35,294 nt of DNA from Candidatus Nitrosocosmicus sp. (GCA_030452275.1 JAKDMR010000002.1:1-35294), one strand, 5' to 3'. Positions 26,146-34,494 are shown, numbered from the stretch's first letter. Translations and numbers: made by a program. Notes: generated by a model not told the origin, from the letters alone.

Positions 26146-26172
26146 ACCATCAAATTTCTCTAATTAATATCG

Positions 26173-27261
26173 TTGAATTCCTTAGGCAAGAACAATGTCA
26201 AATATAGTGATGTTGGGATAGACGTTGATAAAATAAAGTCAATTCAAAATTTAATCGGGAAAAGTATCACAAGTACACATCTATTACCAACAAAAGGTAA
26301 AGTAATTTCTGGATATGGTCACTATGCTGGACTTATTGAATTTAACAAAAAAATAATGACCTTGCACACCGATGGCGTTGGATCAAAGATCTTGGTAGCA
26401 CAAGCCATGAACAAGTATAACACGATTGGTATCGACTGTATAGCTATGAATGTTAATGACACGGTTTGTTTAGGAGCTACTCCAGTAGGGTACCTTTCTT
26501 ATGTAGCCTTGGAAAAGACTAATCATAATTTGCTAAAGGAGATCACTAAAGGCTTGGTCAAGGGGGCTGTTGTGTCAAACGTAGCAATAGTTGGAGGAGA
26601 AACAGCAATACTTTCTGATATTATTACCGGTCAAAAGGAAGGTCATAATTTTGATCTTGCAGGAATGGTTCTGGGGATATTAGAAACTAAGAGAAAAATG
26701 ATCCTTGGCGACAAGATTAGACCCGGTGATGTAATAATAGGAATAAAAAGTTCTGGAATCCATTCTAATGGATTGACTCTAGCAAGAGAAGTTTTGCTTA
26801 AGCATCACGGTATAAACGACAAACCCGATTTCATAAATAAATCAGTAGGAGCCGACTTATTAACACCTACCACCATATATTCAAATGTCATCCTTAAAAT
26901 AGTTGAAAAATTTGCAACGAAAATACATGGATTGGCACATATCACAGGAGGTGCATTTACAAAGCTTAAAAGATTGAATGAACGTGTTGATTATGTTTTG
27001 GATAATTTGCCTGCTATTAATGGCGTATTTAAGCAAATTATGGTGGATGGAAACATTTCAGAAAAAGAAATGTATAGGACTTTTAACATGGGCATCGGAT
27101 TTTGTGTAATTGCAGCAAGAGAATCAGCGGATGAAATAATTGAAACCATTAATAATGAGAAAATGAAATCTAGCATAATCGGAAACATTAGAAGAAACGG
27201 GAAGGGTAATTCATTCATTAATTCATCAAGTGATAATGAAATGAAAATAGTCCAATTATAA
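26173..27261 (+). CDS. purM: Phosphoribosylformylglycinamidine cyclo-ligase (AIR synthetase)
   Basis: Closes the imidazole ring in purine synthesis (FGAM to AIR, ATP-dependent). Family sequence: KYSDVGIDVDKI at the N-terminus, MTLHTDGVGSKILVAQAM, GIDCIAMNVNDTVCLGATPVGYLSYVALE, IVGGETAILSDII, and SSGIHSNGLTLAREVL. The C-terminal AHITGGAFTKLKRLN and FNMGIGFCVI are also typical. Length 362 is normal. The start is TTG, with the conserved KYSDVGID beginning ten residues later and no ATG in between. No other purine genes are adjacent. Confidence 0.93.
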   Translation: MNSLGKNNVKYSDVGIDVDKIKSIQNLIGKSITSTHLLPTKGKVISGYGHYAGLIEFNKKIMTLHTDGVGSKILVAQAMNKYNTIGIDCIAMNVNDTVCLGATPVGYLSYVALEKTNHNLLKEITKGLVKGAVVSNVAIVGGETAILSDIITGQKEGHNFDLAGMVLGILETKRKMILGDKIRPGDVIIGIKSSGIHSNGLTLAREVLLKHHGINDKPDFINKSVGADLLTPTTIYSNVILKIVEKFATKIHGLAHITGGAFTKLKRLNERVDYVLDNLPAINGVFKQIMVDGNISEKEMYRTFNMGIGFCVIAARESADEIIETINNEKMKSSIIGNIRRNGKGNSFINSSSDNEMKIVQL

Positions 27262-27289
27262 ACAAAATATATATTTTACTATATTGTTT
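27260..27289 (+). terminator. Possible stem-loop terminator after purM
   Basis: AAACAAAATATA and TATATTGTTT pair with one bulged base across an 8-nt loop directly at the purM stop codon. It is AT-only apart from two pairs, so its stability is low; the function is a guess. Confidence 0.3.
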
Positions 27290-27684
27290 GTCAAATATCA
27301 ATTGATAGCAAAAATCGTTTTAATTTACACCGAAAAGCTAAATAAAAAATAGGAAGTATTTTGCATTGAGAATAAGATAGTTTCTTTTTTCTTGTTTAGA
27401 TGCTGGAAGATATCAACTTAATTTGTCAAAAATTTTCATATTGAGATCGTAATTTAAGGACTTTGAAAAGTGACAAATAGAATTAGAGAAATTTACTGGT
27501 ATTTCTCTAATAAATTTACGGATGTTCTGGTCAGTTTTAGATTCCTAATGGTATTCTCATCCTCATTCCTATCGCTGTTGCCGCCTCCTTATTTCTCGTA
27601 ATTTAGAGGAAAAAATTCCAGGTAAGTAGGAAGAGATATTTAGTCGTATAATAGATAGATTTTCAGAGGGAGACATTCGCTAGA
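27262..27684. other. Intergenic region between purM and elp3
   Basis: About 420 bp. It holds the possible purM stem-loop at its left end and the elp3 promoter candidate (CGTATAATAG at 27645-27654) at its right end. A 43-codon plus-strand frame from GTG 27470 to TAA 27601 (MTNRIREIYWYFSNKFTDVL, then a hydrophobic tail) has an AAGGA 8 nt upstream of the GTG, but nothing else supports it. No RNA gene recognised. Confidence 0.5.
27470..27601 (+). CDS. Doubtful 43-residue ORF with hydrophobic C-terminus
   Basis: GTG start with AAGGA 8 nt upstream; the product begins MTNRIREIYWYFSNKFTDVL and ends in a serine/leucine-rich hydrophobic stretch. It might be a small membrane peptide, but the tail SSSFLSLLPPPYFS looks more like translated non-coding DNA. 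Listed so that it can be tested by comparison with relatives. Confidence 0.15.
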   Translation: MTNRIREIYWYFSNKFTDVLVSFRFLMVFSSSFLSLLPPPYFS

Positions 27685-29613
27685 TTGTTTGTAAATGCGT
27701 CTCGACATAATGCTAAAGATGATAACCAATATCAGCAGATATGCAAGGAAATTGCAAATGATATCTTATCTAGGAATGATGGCAGTAATTTGATGAGTAT
27801 TAGTGAGATAAATAAACTAATAAAATCAAAATCCTCTCTATATAAACTACCAAGTATTCCAAAATATGCTGAAATAAACCGATTCATTCCAATCACTAGT
27901 CAATATAAAAGACTATTAAGGAAAAAGCCTGTGAAGACTCGGTCAGGAATTGCGGTTATTACAGTTATGCCTATGCCCTACGATTGTCCTCATGGGAAAT
28001 GTATTTACTGTCCGGGTGGGAAGGAGTATAATACACCCCTTAGTTATATCGGTACTGAACCTTCTACCAGATTCGCTCAAAGAGTTAAATATGATTCTTA
28101 TGAACAGATTCGTTACAAGATAATGCAATTGATGGAAGGGGGTCATGAGGTTAGTAAGGCAGAATTAGTTATAGTTGGAGGAACGTTTCCATTTTATCCG
28201 AAGGATTACCAAATTTATTTTGTTAAAAGATGTTATGATGCCCTTAATTCTATTAAGCATATTGATCTTGCGATCCAAACACCAATTGCATATTCTGGTA
28301 GCCTAGACGAGAACACTATCTTTTCACTAGATAGTTCTAAGAAGGCCAGCACATTTAAAACCAACTCGCTCTTATTGTCACTTAATAAATCAAAGGAACA
28401 AAATGAAACGGCTTTTGTAAGATGTGTTGGTCTCACCATTGAAACAAAACCTGATTATTGCAAAATGGATCATATCAATATGATGCTAGAACTCGGAACG
28501 ACTCGAATTGAGCTAGGCGTCCAATCACTAAATGACTCTGTTTTTAAGATGGTTAATCGAGGTCACACCATCGATGATGTTTATAGAGCATTTTATGAGG
28601 CGCGCAATTCCGGTTATAAGATTGGGGCTCATATGATGCCTGGATTGCCGGGTTCTTCTTGTGAACAAGACTTGAATGATTCAAAGAATTTGTTTGAAGA
28701 TGAAAGGCTAAAACCAGATATGTTAAAAATCTATCCCACCCTTGTAGTACGAAATACCGGGCTATACAAATTATATCAAGAACAAAAGTACAAAAGTTAT
28801 TCTACAAACGAATTGGTTGAACTTCTAGTAGAAATAAAGAAAATTATCCCACCTTGGGTAAGGATTATGAGGATACAAAGGGAAATAGAAGCGCCTGATA
28901 TCATATCAGGTCCTAAAATAGGAAACATTAGACAGTTAGTGTTAAAAGAATTAAAAAGGCAAGGAATAAAGTGCAATTGTATCCGATGTAGAGAGATAGG
29001 ACTTTATGAAAACAAAATAGAATTTTCAGACGATGATGTCTTGTTGTTTAGGACAGAATATAATGCATCTAGAGGAAGAGAAATTTTCTTGACTTTCGAG
29101 TTAAAGGATAGGACGCTCCTTCTAGGTTTTCTCCGGCTACGAATCATGTCTGATCCTCTTAGAAAAGAACTGCAAACAAAAACTGACTTTAAGACAGGAT
29201 CCAGTGATAGCATCATATCTGATTCCCTAGTCAAATCATTAACCTCTGCAATTGTGCGAGAGATACATGTTTACGGAACAGTCGCGAAGGTAGGCGAGCA
29301 GGTTTCGAAGAAACAACAACCTTCATCGACTAAAACTAAATCCGTTATAAAGGTTAGAAATGGTGATACCAGCAATGATAGTATTCAAAGTATGTTTAAT
29401 TTTCCTGCTATTGCTGGTAGTTTAGTTCCTAAAATTCAAGTTAAATATCAACACAAAGGTCTTGGACGACGTTTATTAGCTGAAGCTGAAAGAATCTGCA
29501 AAGAAGAGTATGGTTTGAAAAAAATTTCAGTAATCAGTGCTGTAGGAACCAGAGATTATTACAGGAAATTTGGATATACTAATAATGGTCCATATGTTAC
29601 AAAATTATTATAG
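27685..29613 (+). CDS. elp3: tRNA wobble-uridine carboxymethyl transferase Elp3 (radical SAM + GNAT)
   Basis: Single-subunit archaeal Elp3, which carboxymethylates U34 of tRNAs using acetyl-CoA and SAM. The radical SAM cluster cysteines are in CPHGKCIYCPGG (C101, C106, C109), followed by SYIGTEPSTRFAQRVKYDSYEQ and the GAHMMPGLPGS block. The acetyltransferase domain ends the protein, with the CoA loop QHKGLGRRLLAEAE and TRDYYRKFGY. At 642 residues it is roughly 90-100 longer than usual; polar insertions lie near residues 215-240 (KKASTFKTNSLLLSLNKSKEQ) and 540-585 (SKKQQPSSTKTKSVIK). The start is TTG; GAGGGAGA lies 11 nt upstream. lysS begins 5 nt after the stop. Confidence 0.95.
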   Translation: MFVNASRHNAKDDNQYQQICKEIANDILSRNDGSNLMSISEINKLIKSKSSLYKLPSIPKYAEINRFIPITSQYKRLLRKKPVKTRSGIAVITVMPMPYDCPHGKCIYCPGGKEYNTPLSYIGTEPSTRFAQRVKYDSYEQIRYKIMQLMEGGHEVSKAELVIVGGTFPFYPKDYQIYFVKRCYDALNSIKHIDLAIQTPIAYSGSLDENTIFSLDSSKKASTFKTNSLLLSLNKSKEQNETAFVRCVGLTIETKPDYCKMDHINMMLELGTTRIELGVQSLNDSVFKMVNRGHTIDDVYRAFYEARNSGYKIGAHMMPGLPGSSCEQDLNDSKNLFEDERLKPDMLKIYPTLVVRNTGLYKLYQEQKYKSYSTNELVELLVEIKKIIPPWVRIMRIQREIEAPDIISGPKIGNIRQLVLKELKRQGIKCNCIRCREIGLYENKIEFSDDDVLLFRTEYNASRGREIFLTFELKDRTLLLGFLRLRIMSDPLRKELQTKTDFKTGSSDSIISDSLVKSLTSAIVREIHVYGTVAKVGEQVSKKQQPSSTKTKSVIKVRNGDTSNDSIQSMFNFPAIAGSLVPKIQVKYQHKGLGRRLLAEAERICKEEYGLKKISVISAVGTRDYYRKFGYTNNGPYVTKLL

Positions 29614-29618
29614 GGCAT

Positions 29619-31328
29619 ATGAGTAGTTCTCCTGAAAATATAATTGGGAAAGGAACTTGGATTGATAAAATTGCTTATACCTTAGTCGAACGGGAAAAAA
29701 AACTCGGGAGGTCAACCTATAACATCAAGGTTGAAAGCGGACTAGGTGCATCCGGCATCCCCCATATAGGAAGCATGGGCGATGCTGTAAGAGCCTACGG
29801 GATTTCATTGGCTCTACAAAATCTCGGTTATGCATCAGAACTAATAGCGTTTTCAGATGACCTAGATGGATTAAGAAAAGTACCAACTGGCCTTCCCAAA
29901 TGGCTAGAAAATCACATTTGTAAACCGGTATCTACAATACCCGACCCATTTGGTGATTGTCACGACTCGTACGGCCAACATATGAGTAGATTGCTATTAG
30001 AAGGGTTAGATTTGGCTGGAGTAAAGTACACCTTTAAAAGCGGTACCCAAACTTACAGGAGTGGAATACTAACAGAGCAAACTCACACAATACTATCAAA
30101 AAGCAAATTAATTGGTGATAAAATTGCCGAATCTACTGGTCAACAAAAATATCTCAAATTTCTTCCTTACTTTCCTATTTGTGAGAATTGTAACAGACTG
30201 TATGTTGCCAACTCGATTGATTATTTAGAAAATGAGAAAGCAGTGACTTATTCATGTACCGGAAATACAATTGGAAAAAAACTAATTCAAGGCTGCGGAC
30301 ACACCGGTCAAGTTAAGATACAGAGTGGGAACGGAAAACTGGCTTGGAAAGTTGAATTTGCTGCCCGATGGCAGGCATTTGACATTAAATTTGAAGCGTT
30401 TGGCAAAGACATTATGGATTCTGTAAAAATAAATGACTGGATCTGCGATGAAATTTTGAAATTTAGTCATCCATTGCATGCAAAGTATGAGATGTTTTTA
30501 GACAAAGGTGGCAAGAAAATAAGCAAATCCGCTGGAAATGTCTTGACCCCACAAATGTGGCTAAAATATGGAACACCAGAATCACTCCTATTATTACTGT
30601 ATAAAAGAATTTCAGGGACTAGACATGTAGGGATTGACGATATACCTGCACTCATGGATGAGTACGATTTATTTGAAGATATTTTCTTTGGAAGAATAAA
30701 GGAGCCAAATGATAGCAAGCGATTGAAAATAAACGGGGTCTACGAATATATCAATCACATTCGTCCACCAGTTGATGATTCATCCTCCATACACATCCCT
30801 TACCGGATATTAATACAACAGGCAAATTTATTTAAGAACCAAAATCAGGGATCAGACCAGTTACTAAATATCATATTTGATAGACTAAAGAAATATCGTC
30901 TGGTAAAGGAAGAAGACATTAAGAAAAAGGATCTAATCAATAAAATAAAACTTGCTATAAACTGGGTGGGAGATTTTAATGACCTCAACGAAGGTGAAGG
31001 TGAGGGCAACGTTATTAGAGCCAATGAAAAGGTAGAAATGACCAGCATTCAGAAGGACGTGGTTTCTAAAATAGGAAATGAGTTAACTAATTTGGCATCA
31101 AACCTAGAAAATAAGAGTAAGGATTCTAAAACTCAAGACGACGATTTGGCCCAAGAGGTACAAACTATAATCTTTAATAACGCAAAAAATAACAATCTTC
31201 AACCTAAAGAAATCTTTAAACTATTGTATAAAATTTTAATAAATTCAGAAAAGGGTCCTAGACTTGGGAACTATATTGTGGACCTTGGTATAAGTAATGT
31301 GGTAAAAGTAATAGAGAAGAGAACTTGA
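29619..31328 (+). CDS. lysS: Lysyl-tRNA synthetase, class I
   Basis: Class I LysRS, the type found in most archaea and few bacteria. The HIGH motif is HIGS at residues 49-52 (GIPHIGSMGDA) and the KMSKS motif is KISKS near residue 299 (KKISKSAGNV). A cysteine cluster near residue 190 (CENCNRLY) and CTGN further on may bind zinc. The C-terminal helical domain contains a variable acidic stretch (NDLNEGEGEGNV). Length 569 is slightly above average. It is 5 nt downstream of elp3, so they are certainly cotranscribed. Confidence 0.96.
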   Translation: MSSSPENIIGKGTWIDKIAYTLVEREKKLGRSTYNIKVESGLGASGIPHIGSMGDAVRAYGISLALQNLGYASELIAFSDDLDGLRKVPTGLPKWLENHICKPVSTIPDPFGDCHDSYGQHMSRLLLEGLDLAGVKYTFKSGTQTYRSGILTEQTHTILSKSKLIGDKIAESTGQQKYLKFLPYFPICENCNRLYVANSIDYLENEKAVTYSCTGNTIGKKLIQGCGHTGQVKIQSGNGKLAWKVEFAARWQAFDIKFEAFGKDIMDSVKINDWICDEILKFSHPLHAKYEMFLDKGGKKISKSAGNVLTPQMWLKYGTPESLLLLLYKRISGTRHVGIDDIPALMDEYDLFEDIFFGRIKEPNDSKRLKINGVYEYINHIRPPVDDSSSIHIPYRILIQQANLFKNQNQGSDQLLNIIFDRLKKYRLVKEEDIKKKDLINKIKLAINWVGDFNDLNEGEGEGNVIRANEKVEMTSIQKDVVSKIGNELTNLASNLENKSKDSKTQDDDLAQEVQTIIFNNAKNNNLQPKEIFKLLYKILINSEKGPRLGNYIVDLGISNVVKVIEKRT

Positions 31329-31384
31329 CTTTATAGGAAAGAGTTGATCACATATCAGATTTTTATGTTGATGGAAGAATAACG

Positions 31385-32686
31385 ATGTCAATTATTTCAC
31401 TACAAGCTTTTAGGAATGTCCTTTATGAGTATCAAAATTTAATCATCGTATTTGGATTAATTATTTCATTTTCGGGAGGCAGTTGGGATATAACATTTCA
31501 TATTTTGAGCCAACCCGAAAGTTTCTTCTCATACCCACATAGTCTTGTCTATACTGGAATTTTTATAGTAATCAGCATATTTTTCATTAATTTTATAAAA
31601 AACATTTCGAACGAAAATCCAAATAGGAAAGCCAATTGCATAATATTATTAGGTGCTGTTTTAATTCTTGCAGCTGGACCATTTGATTTCTCCTGGCACT
31701 TAAAGTTCGGTTTAGACGGCCTTCTTAGTCCACCTCACGTTACGTTGCTGACTGGGTGGATGTTAGTTGGATTGGGTAATCTTCGAATCATAAATAATTT
31801 GGTTTATTTAAATTTAAGGAACAGGAGATCAGAGAAGAACAGTTCTGTTGTTAGGGCAGAGGTAAACTATCAGGAGTATGATAGAAATGATCATGAAGAT
31901 TCAGGCACGGTCGATTACGCAAACAAGCCAGGCAAGGAAAAGCTCGCACTTCTTAAAATTCAACTTTTCCTTAATCTTTCTTTTATCTTGTTAATTTTAT
32001 CTGGATTTATCTACTTTTTTTCGCTACCTTTTTCAGAAACTCAATATTACAATTACAACCCGGATCCACTAGTTGCTTTTTTTGTCTATAGTCTTGGGTT
32101 CCCACTCTTGTTTTCTAGCTTTTTCTTAAGGATATTGAAAAATTATCCAGATTTTGATGAAATGATCCTTTTAGTTGGAAGTTTTTATGTAGTAATCATG
32201 CTTTTGACTCAGATCACCTCAAATCCATTTTTGTTTGTTTATTCAGCGTACTATATGTTAAATGTAATACCATTTGTGATAATTTATCTGCTTAACAAGA
32301 AGCAAAAAAGAAAAACATTTTCCAAAATGAATGCTCTAGCATTACCAGTAAGTAATTCTAAAGACAAGACGGAAAAATACATGAATGCAAAAATGTATAT
32401 TTTCTATGCACTAGTACTAGCAATTTCATCATTTACAATATGCTTTCCACTCAATACCTACATATTAAATGAAGAACTATATGGATATTTGGTATACCAG
32501 AACCTAGTTTCCAAAGTGTACAATCAACTATTTGGAGACTACTTTATAATTATCATGGGTATATCAATAGTTGGCGGGCTTTTGGGATTTTCGCTGGCTA
32601 TAAATAATGGGATTGTTAAGGCTTCAAAGTATAAGGTAATTCAATTTCGTCAATATTTTGCAGAGCATAGACATGGAGGCCGATGA
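31385..32686 (+). CDS. Multi-pass membrane protein with two PmoC/AmoC-like D-x3-H-x12-H motifs
   Basis: A 433-residue protein with about ten hydrophobic segments (near residues 17-32, 53-71, 84-100, 119-140, 190-213, 229-250, 257-274, 280-305, 335-356 and 393-415) and one polar loop at 142-187. I do not know a named family. It contains an internal duplication: D35-ITF-H39 ... S49-Y-P-H52-SLVYTG and D101-FSW-H105 ... S115-P-P-H118-VTLLTG. Both copies have identical spacing and are 66 residues apart. The D-x3-H-x12-H spacing equals that of the CuC ligands of PmoC (Asp156, His160, His173), and DFSWH resembles the DxSWH I recall in PmoC/AmoC. A metal site in the membrane is therefore plausible; enzyme activity is not shown. 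GGAAG lies 9 nt before the ATG, 56 nt after lysS. Confidence 0.85.
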   Translation: MSIISLQAFRNVLYEYQNLIIVFGLIISFSGGSWDITFHILSQPESFFSYPHSLVYTGIFIVISIFFINFIKNISNENPNRKANCIILLGAVLILAAGPFDFSWHLKFGLDGLLSPPHVTLLTGWMLVGLGNLRIINNLVYLNLRNRRSEKNSSVVRAEVNYQEYDRNDHEDSGTVDYANKPGKEKLALLKIQLFLNLSFILLILSGFIYFFSLPFSETQYYNYNPDPLVAFFVYSLGFPLLFSSFFLRILKNYPDFDEMILLVGSFYVVIMLLTQITSNPFLFVYSAYYMLNVIPFVIIYLLNKKQKRKTFSKMNALALPVSNSKDKTEKYMNAKMYIFYALVLAISSFTICFPLNTYILNEELYGYLVYQNLVSKVYNQLFGDYFIIIMGISIVGGLLGFSLAINNGIVKASKYKVIQFRQYFAEHRHGGR

Positions 32687-32741
32687 CTATCTTTTGTAAT
32701 ACAAGTGAAATCATAAAGTAGTAGTTTTGGTGAACGTAATG

Positions 32742-32755
32742 ATAAAATATATTTT
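32742..32755 (+). promoter_or_regulatory. TATA-like element deciding the start of the next gene
   Basis: ATAAAATATATTTT ends directly before GTG 32756, the ORF-track start, and is centred 29 nt before ATG 32777. A promoter cannot serve a start codon that abuts it, so ATG 32777 is the likelier start. Confidence 0.6.
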
Positions 32756-32776
32756 GTGCGCTTCCTATATCCAACC

Positions 32777-33115
32777 ATGAGAAACAACAGATTGCCATCC
32801 ATTTCTGATATCGTTTCAGAGTCGAAGGAAGAAAGGATTATTTACTATAGAAAATTCTTCGCTGAATTGAGACTAAATAGGTTACATTTTCAATTAACAA
32901 TTTTGAATTATTTCTCTAGTCTGGATGTGCCAGAAAATAGCCAGTCTTTTGCAAACGAGCTTGAAAATTATATTTCCTTTTTTAAAAAAATGGATGATTG
33001 GCTAGAAAATTTAAAACTTGAGGGGTTATACCTTGAATTTCAAGAACAATGCTTAGATGAGATTAAAGCCATAGAACAGATCATCCAAAGCTATGAATGT
33101 AAGATGAAAAATTAA
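32777..33115 (+). CDS. Small helical protein of unknown function
   Basis: I do not recognise this protein. From ATG 32777 it has 112 residues (the ORF track gives 119 from GTG 32756, rejected because the TATA-like box abuts that codon). It looks all-helical, with leucine and aromatic residues at heptad-like spacing (NRLHFQLTILNYFSSL, ENYISFFKKMDDWLENLKLEGLYLEFQEQCLDEIKAIEQII). It has no signal peptide or membrane segment. Its TAA overlaps the stop of the convergent DUF6659-like gene, the two stops sharing TTAA. A regulatory or adaptor role is possible but nothing in the sequence shows it. Confidence 0.7.
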   Translation: MRNNRLPSISDIVSESKEERIIYYRKFFAELRLNRLHFQLTILNYFSSLDVPENSQSFANELENYISFFKKMDDWLENLKLEGLYLEFQEQCLDEIKAIEQIIQSYECKMKN

Positions 33116-33510
33116 GGACCGGTTTTATTCTCAAATCCTCCTAGATTAGCTAGGATGACATTAACAATTTTTTCGTGATCTGCTTCTTTCTCAAGTGATA
33201 GTCTAATTATGTGCCCACTGATTGGAAAAGAAAGCATTTTAATTTTTTTCCTGACTGTCAGGGAATAAACCACCTCCCCTAATTTAGAGTCAAAATCAGT
33301 ATGTAGTTTTGAAATTAGGGCAAATTCCATGTATATTTTTACAGATTCAGTCTCAGATTCCAGTGAAATTTTCCCAGGTCTCATTCCACCATACACCAAT
33401 CTGCCCATATCGTCTATCAATCCTACGAATCTGATGGCTGGGTCTAGTCCTATAATAAAATCGTAAATAGTTTTATAGTCTAATTTATTTTCCTTGATCA
33501 ATACTTTCAC
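33112..33510 (-). CDS. DUF6659-like thaumarchaeal protein
   Basis: A 132-residue soluble protein. The pattern IYDFIIGLDPAIRFVGLIDDMGRLVYGGMRPG, then a middle segment around KIYMEFALISKLHTDFD, and KIKMLSFPISGHIIRLSLE matches what I recall of DUF6659, a family expanded in Nitrososphaera relatives and usually without assigned function. The alternating strands suggest a profilin/roadblock-like alpha-beta fold (inference). The start is GTG with TAAATATG centred about 30 nt upstream, so the transcript is probably leaderless. It is convergent with the preceding small gene, stops overlapping. Downstream of its promoter side lies a 1-kb non-coding region. Confidence 0.8.
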   Translation of the reverse strand: MKVLIKENKLDYKTIYDFIIGLDPAIRFVGLIDDMGRLVYGGMRPGKISLESETESVKIYMEFALISKLHTDFDSKLGEVVYSLTVRKKIKMLSFPISGHIIRLSLEKEADHEKIVNVILANLGGFENKTGP

Positions 33511-33535
33511 CGACTAGAATCAAATGCCAGACCAG

Positions 33536-33543
33536 CATATTTA
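33536..33543 (-). promoter_or_regulatory. TATA-like element for the DUF6659-like gene
   Basis: TAAATATG on the minus strand, centred 30 nt from the GTG start. Confidence 0.4.
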
Positions 33544-33756
33544 GCTTTGGTAAAAATCGTTAGGAAGCAGTTTCCTGAATCCTCCACTAAACTCACATAC
33601 CAATTAGACACCGGGCTTGAAAACTAATGTACTACATATTTGGTGCGCCGTTGAATAACAACAACCAATTAAAATTTCTTAAGTTGAAAGTGTTGAAGGT
33701 AATTGAGATAAAAGAACGTCGATGTGAATAGAGTTCAGTTTAAACTTGTAAATGGG

Positions 33757-33782
33757 GTGACAACAAATCCTTTTGTTGTTAC
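33757..33782. other. Hairpin 1
   Basis: ACAACAAA-TCCT-TTTGTTGT forms an 8-bp stem, extendable to 11 pairs (one G-U) with a 4-nt loop. It lies 35 nt before hairpin 2. Confidence 0.55.
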
Positions 33783-33817
33783 AACCTAATCCTAGCAAGT
33801 CAATCATATTGAAAAGC

Positions 33818-33863
33818 AAAAGTGAGGTTGGCTGACTATGGATTAAAGCACGACCCCACTTTT
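33818..33863. other. Hairpin 2, 13-nt arms
   Basis: AAAAGTGAGGTTG pairs with CGACCCCACTTTT across a 20-nt loop, with one A-C mismatch and one G-U pair. The 3' arm ends in TTTT on the plus strand, so it could be a terminator or part of a small RNA. Confidence 0.55.
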
Positions 33864-33940
33864 ACTGATGCGTGCCGATCTTTCTAGACCAGTTCGTATT
33901 TAAGAATAATCATTAAAGTATAAAAAGGATGATCATTTCG

Positions 33941-33964
33941 TTGGGAATTCATTTGGGAATTCAA
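33941..33964. repeat. 12-bp tandem duplication
   Basis: TTGGGAATTCAT followed by TTGGGAATTCAA: two copies differing only in the last base. They begin about 13 nt after the end of a TATA-like TATAAAAAGG, so they would lie at or just after a transcription start if that box is used. Confidence 0.75.
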
Positions 33965-34322
33965 TAAAAACTATCACGTTGTAGAAAACCAACTAAAGGT
34001 TTAACCCAAGATCTTAATGTGGAACGAAAAGAAAAGAAAATAAATAGTTAGAAAATTAATTGCCACGTTGATCCATTTGGACATTGTGATGTTTTAATGG
34101 CTTGTTAAAAGAGTATTAATACGAAAATAATTTTTTATGTTCTAAGCATTCCTATTTTTTATGCGACAAGTCTTGAGGATACAACAAGACAAACTGCTCG
34201 CAATCATTTAGACTATAACAAATCGAACCGAGGTTCATGACTTATTGCTTAATGATTAGCCTACCTAGATATTTTCATATCAATCTTACTACGAATTCAA
34301 GATAGAAATTAGCCGAATTTGG

Positions 34323-34330
34323 CATTGCAC
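34323..34330. repeat. Target-site duplication, left copy
   Basis: CATTGCAC directly abuts the left terminal inverted repeat and is repeated at 34471-34478. Confidence 0.85.
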
Positions 34331-34470
34331 TGCTTTGTTGCCTAATTATGAAAATCGTCATCTGATGATTTTTTCTTCACAATATAACGCGAAATCCGTT
34401 AATCCTTTATAATCACATATGACCAAAAAAGTCAAGAAATTAACAGAAAATTGAATTAGGCAACAAAGCA
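34331..34470. mobile_element. 140-bp MITE-like element with 17-bp terminal inverted repeats
   Basis: The ends are TGCTTTGTTGCCTAATT (34331-34347) and its exact reverse complement AATTAGGCAACAAAGCA (34454-34470). The same 8 bp, CATTGCAC, flank both sides (34323-34330 and 34471-34478), the footprint of a transposition. The interior is AT-rich and has no ORF, so it is a non-autonomous element mobilised in trans. The GCTTTGTTGC end is reminiscent of IS6- and IS5-family ends and an 8-bp duplication suits IS6 or some IS5 groups, but I cannot assign it. Confidence 0.88.
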
Positions 34471-34478
34471 CATTGCAC
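34471..34478. repeat. Target-site duplication, right copy
   Basis: CATTGCAC directly abuts the right terminal inverted repeat, 7 bp before the TATA-like element of the next gene. Confidence 0.85.
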
Positions 34479-34484
34479 TACAAA

Positions 34485-34494
34485 TTATATTTAA
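34485..34494 (+). promoter_or_regulatory. TATA-like promoter element for the last gene
   Basis: TTATATTTAA is centred about 31 nt upstream of ATG 34521. The MITE sits immediately upstream of it. Confidence 0.55.
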
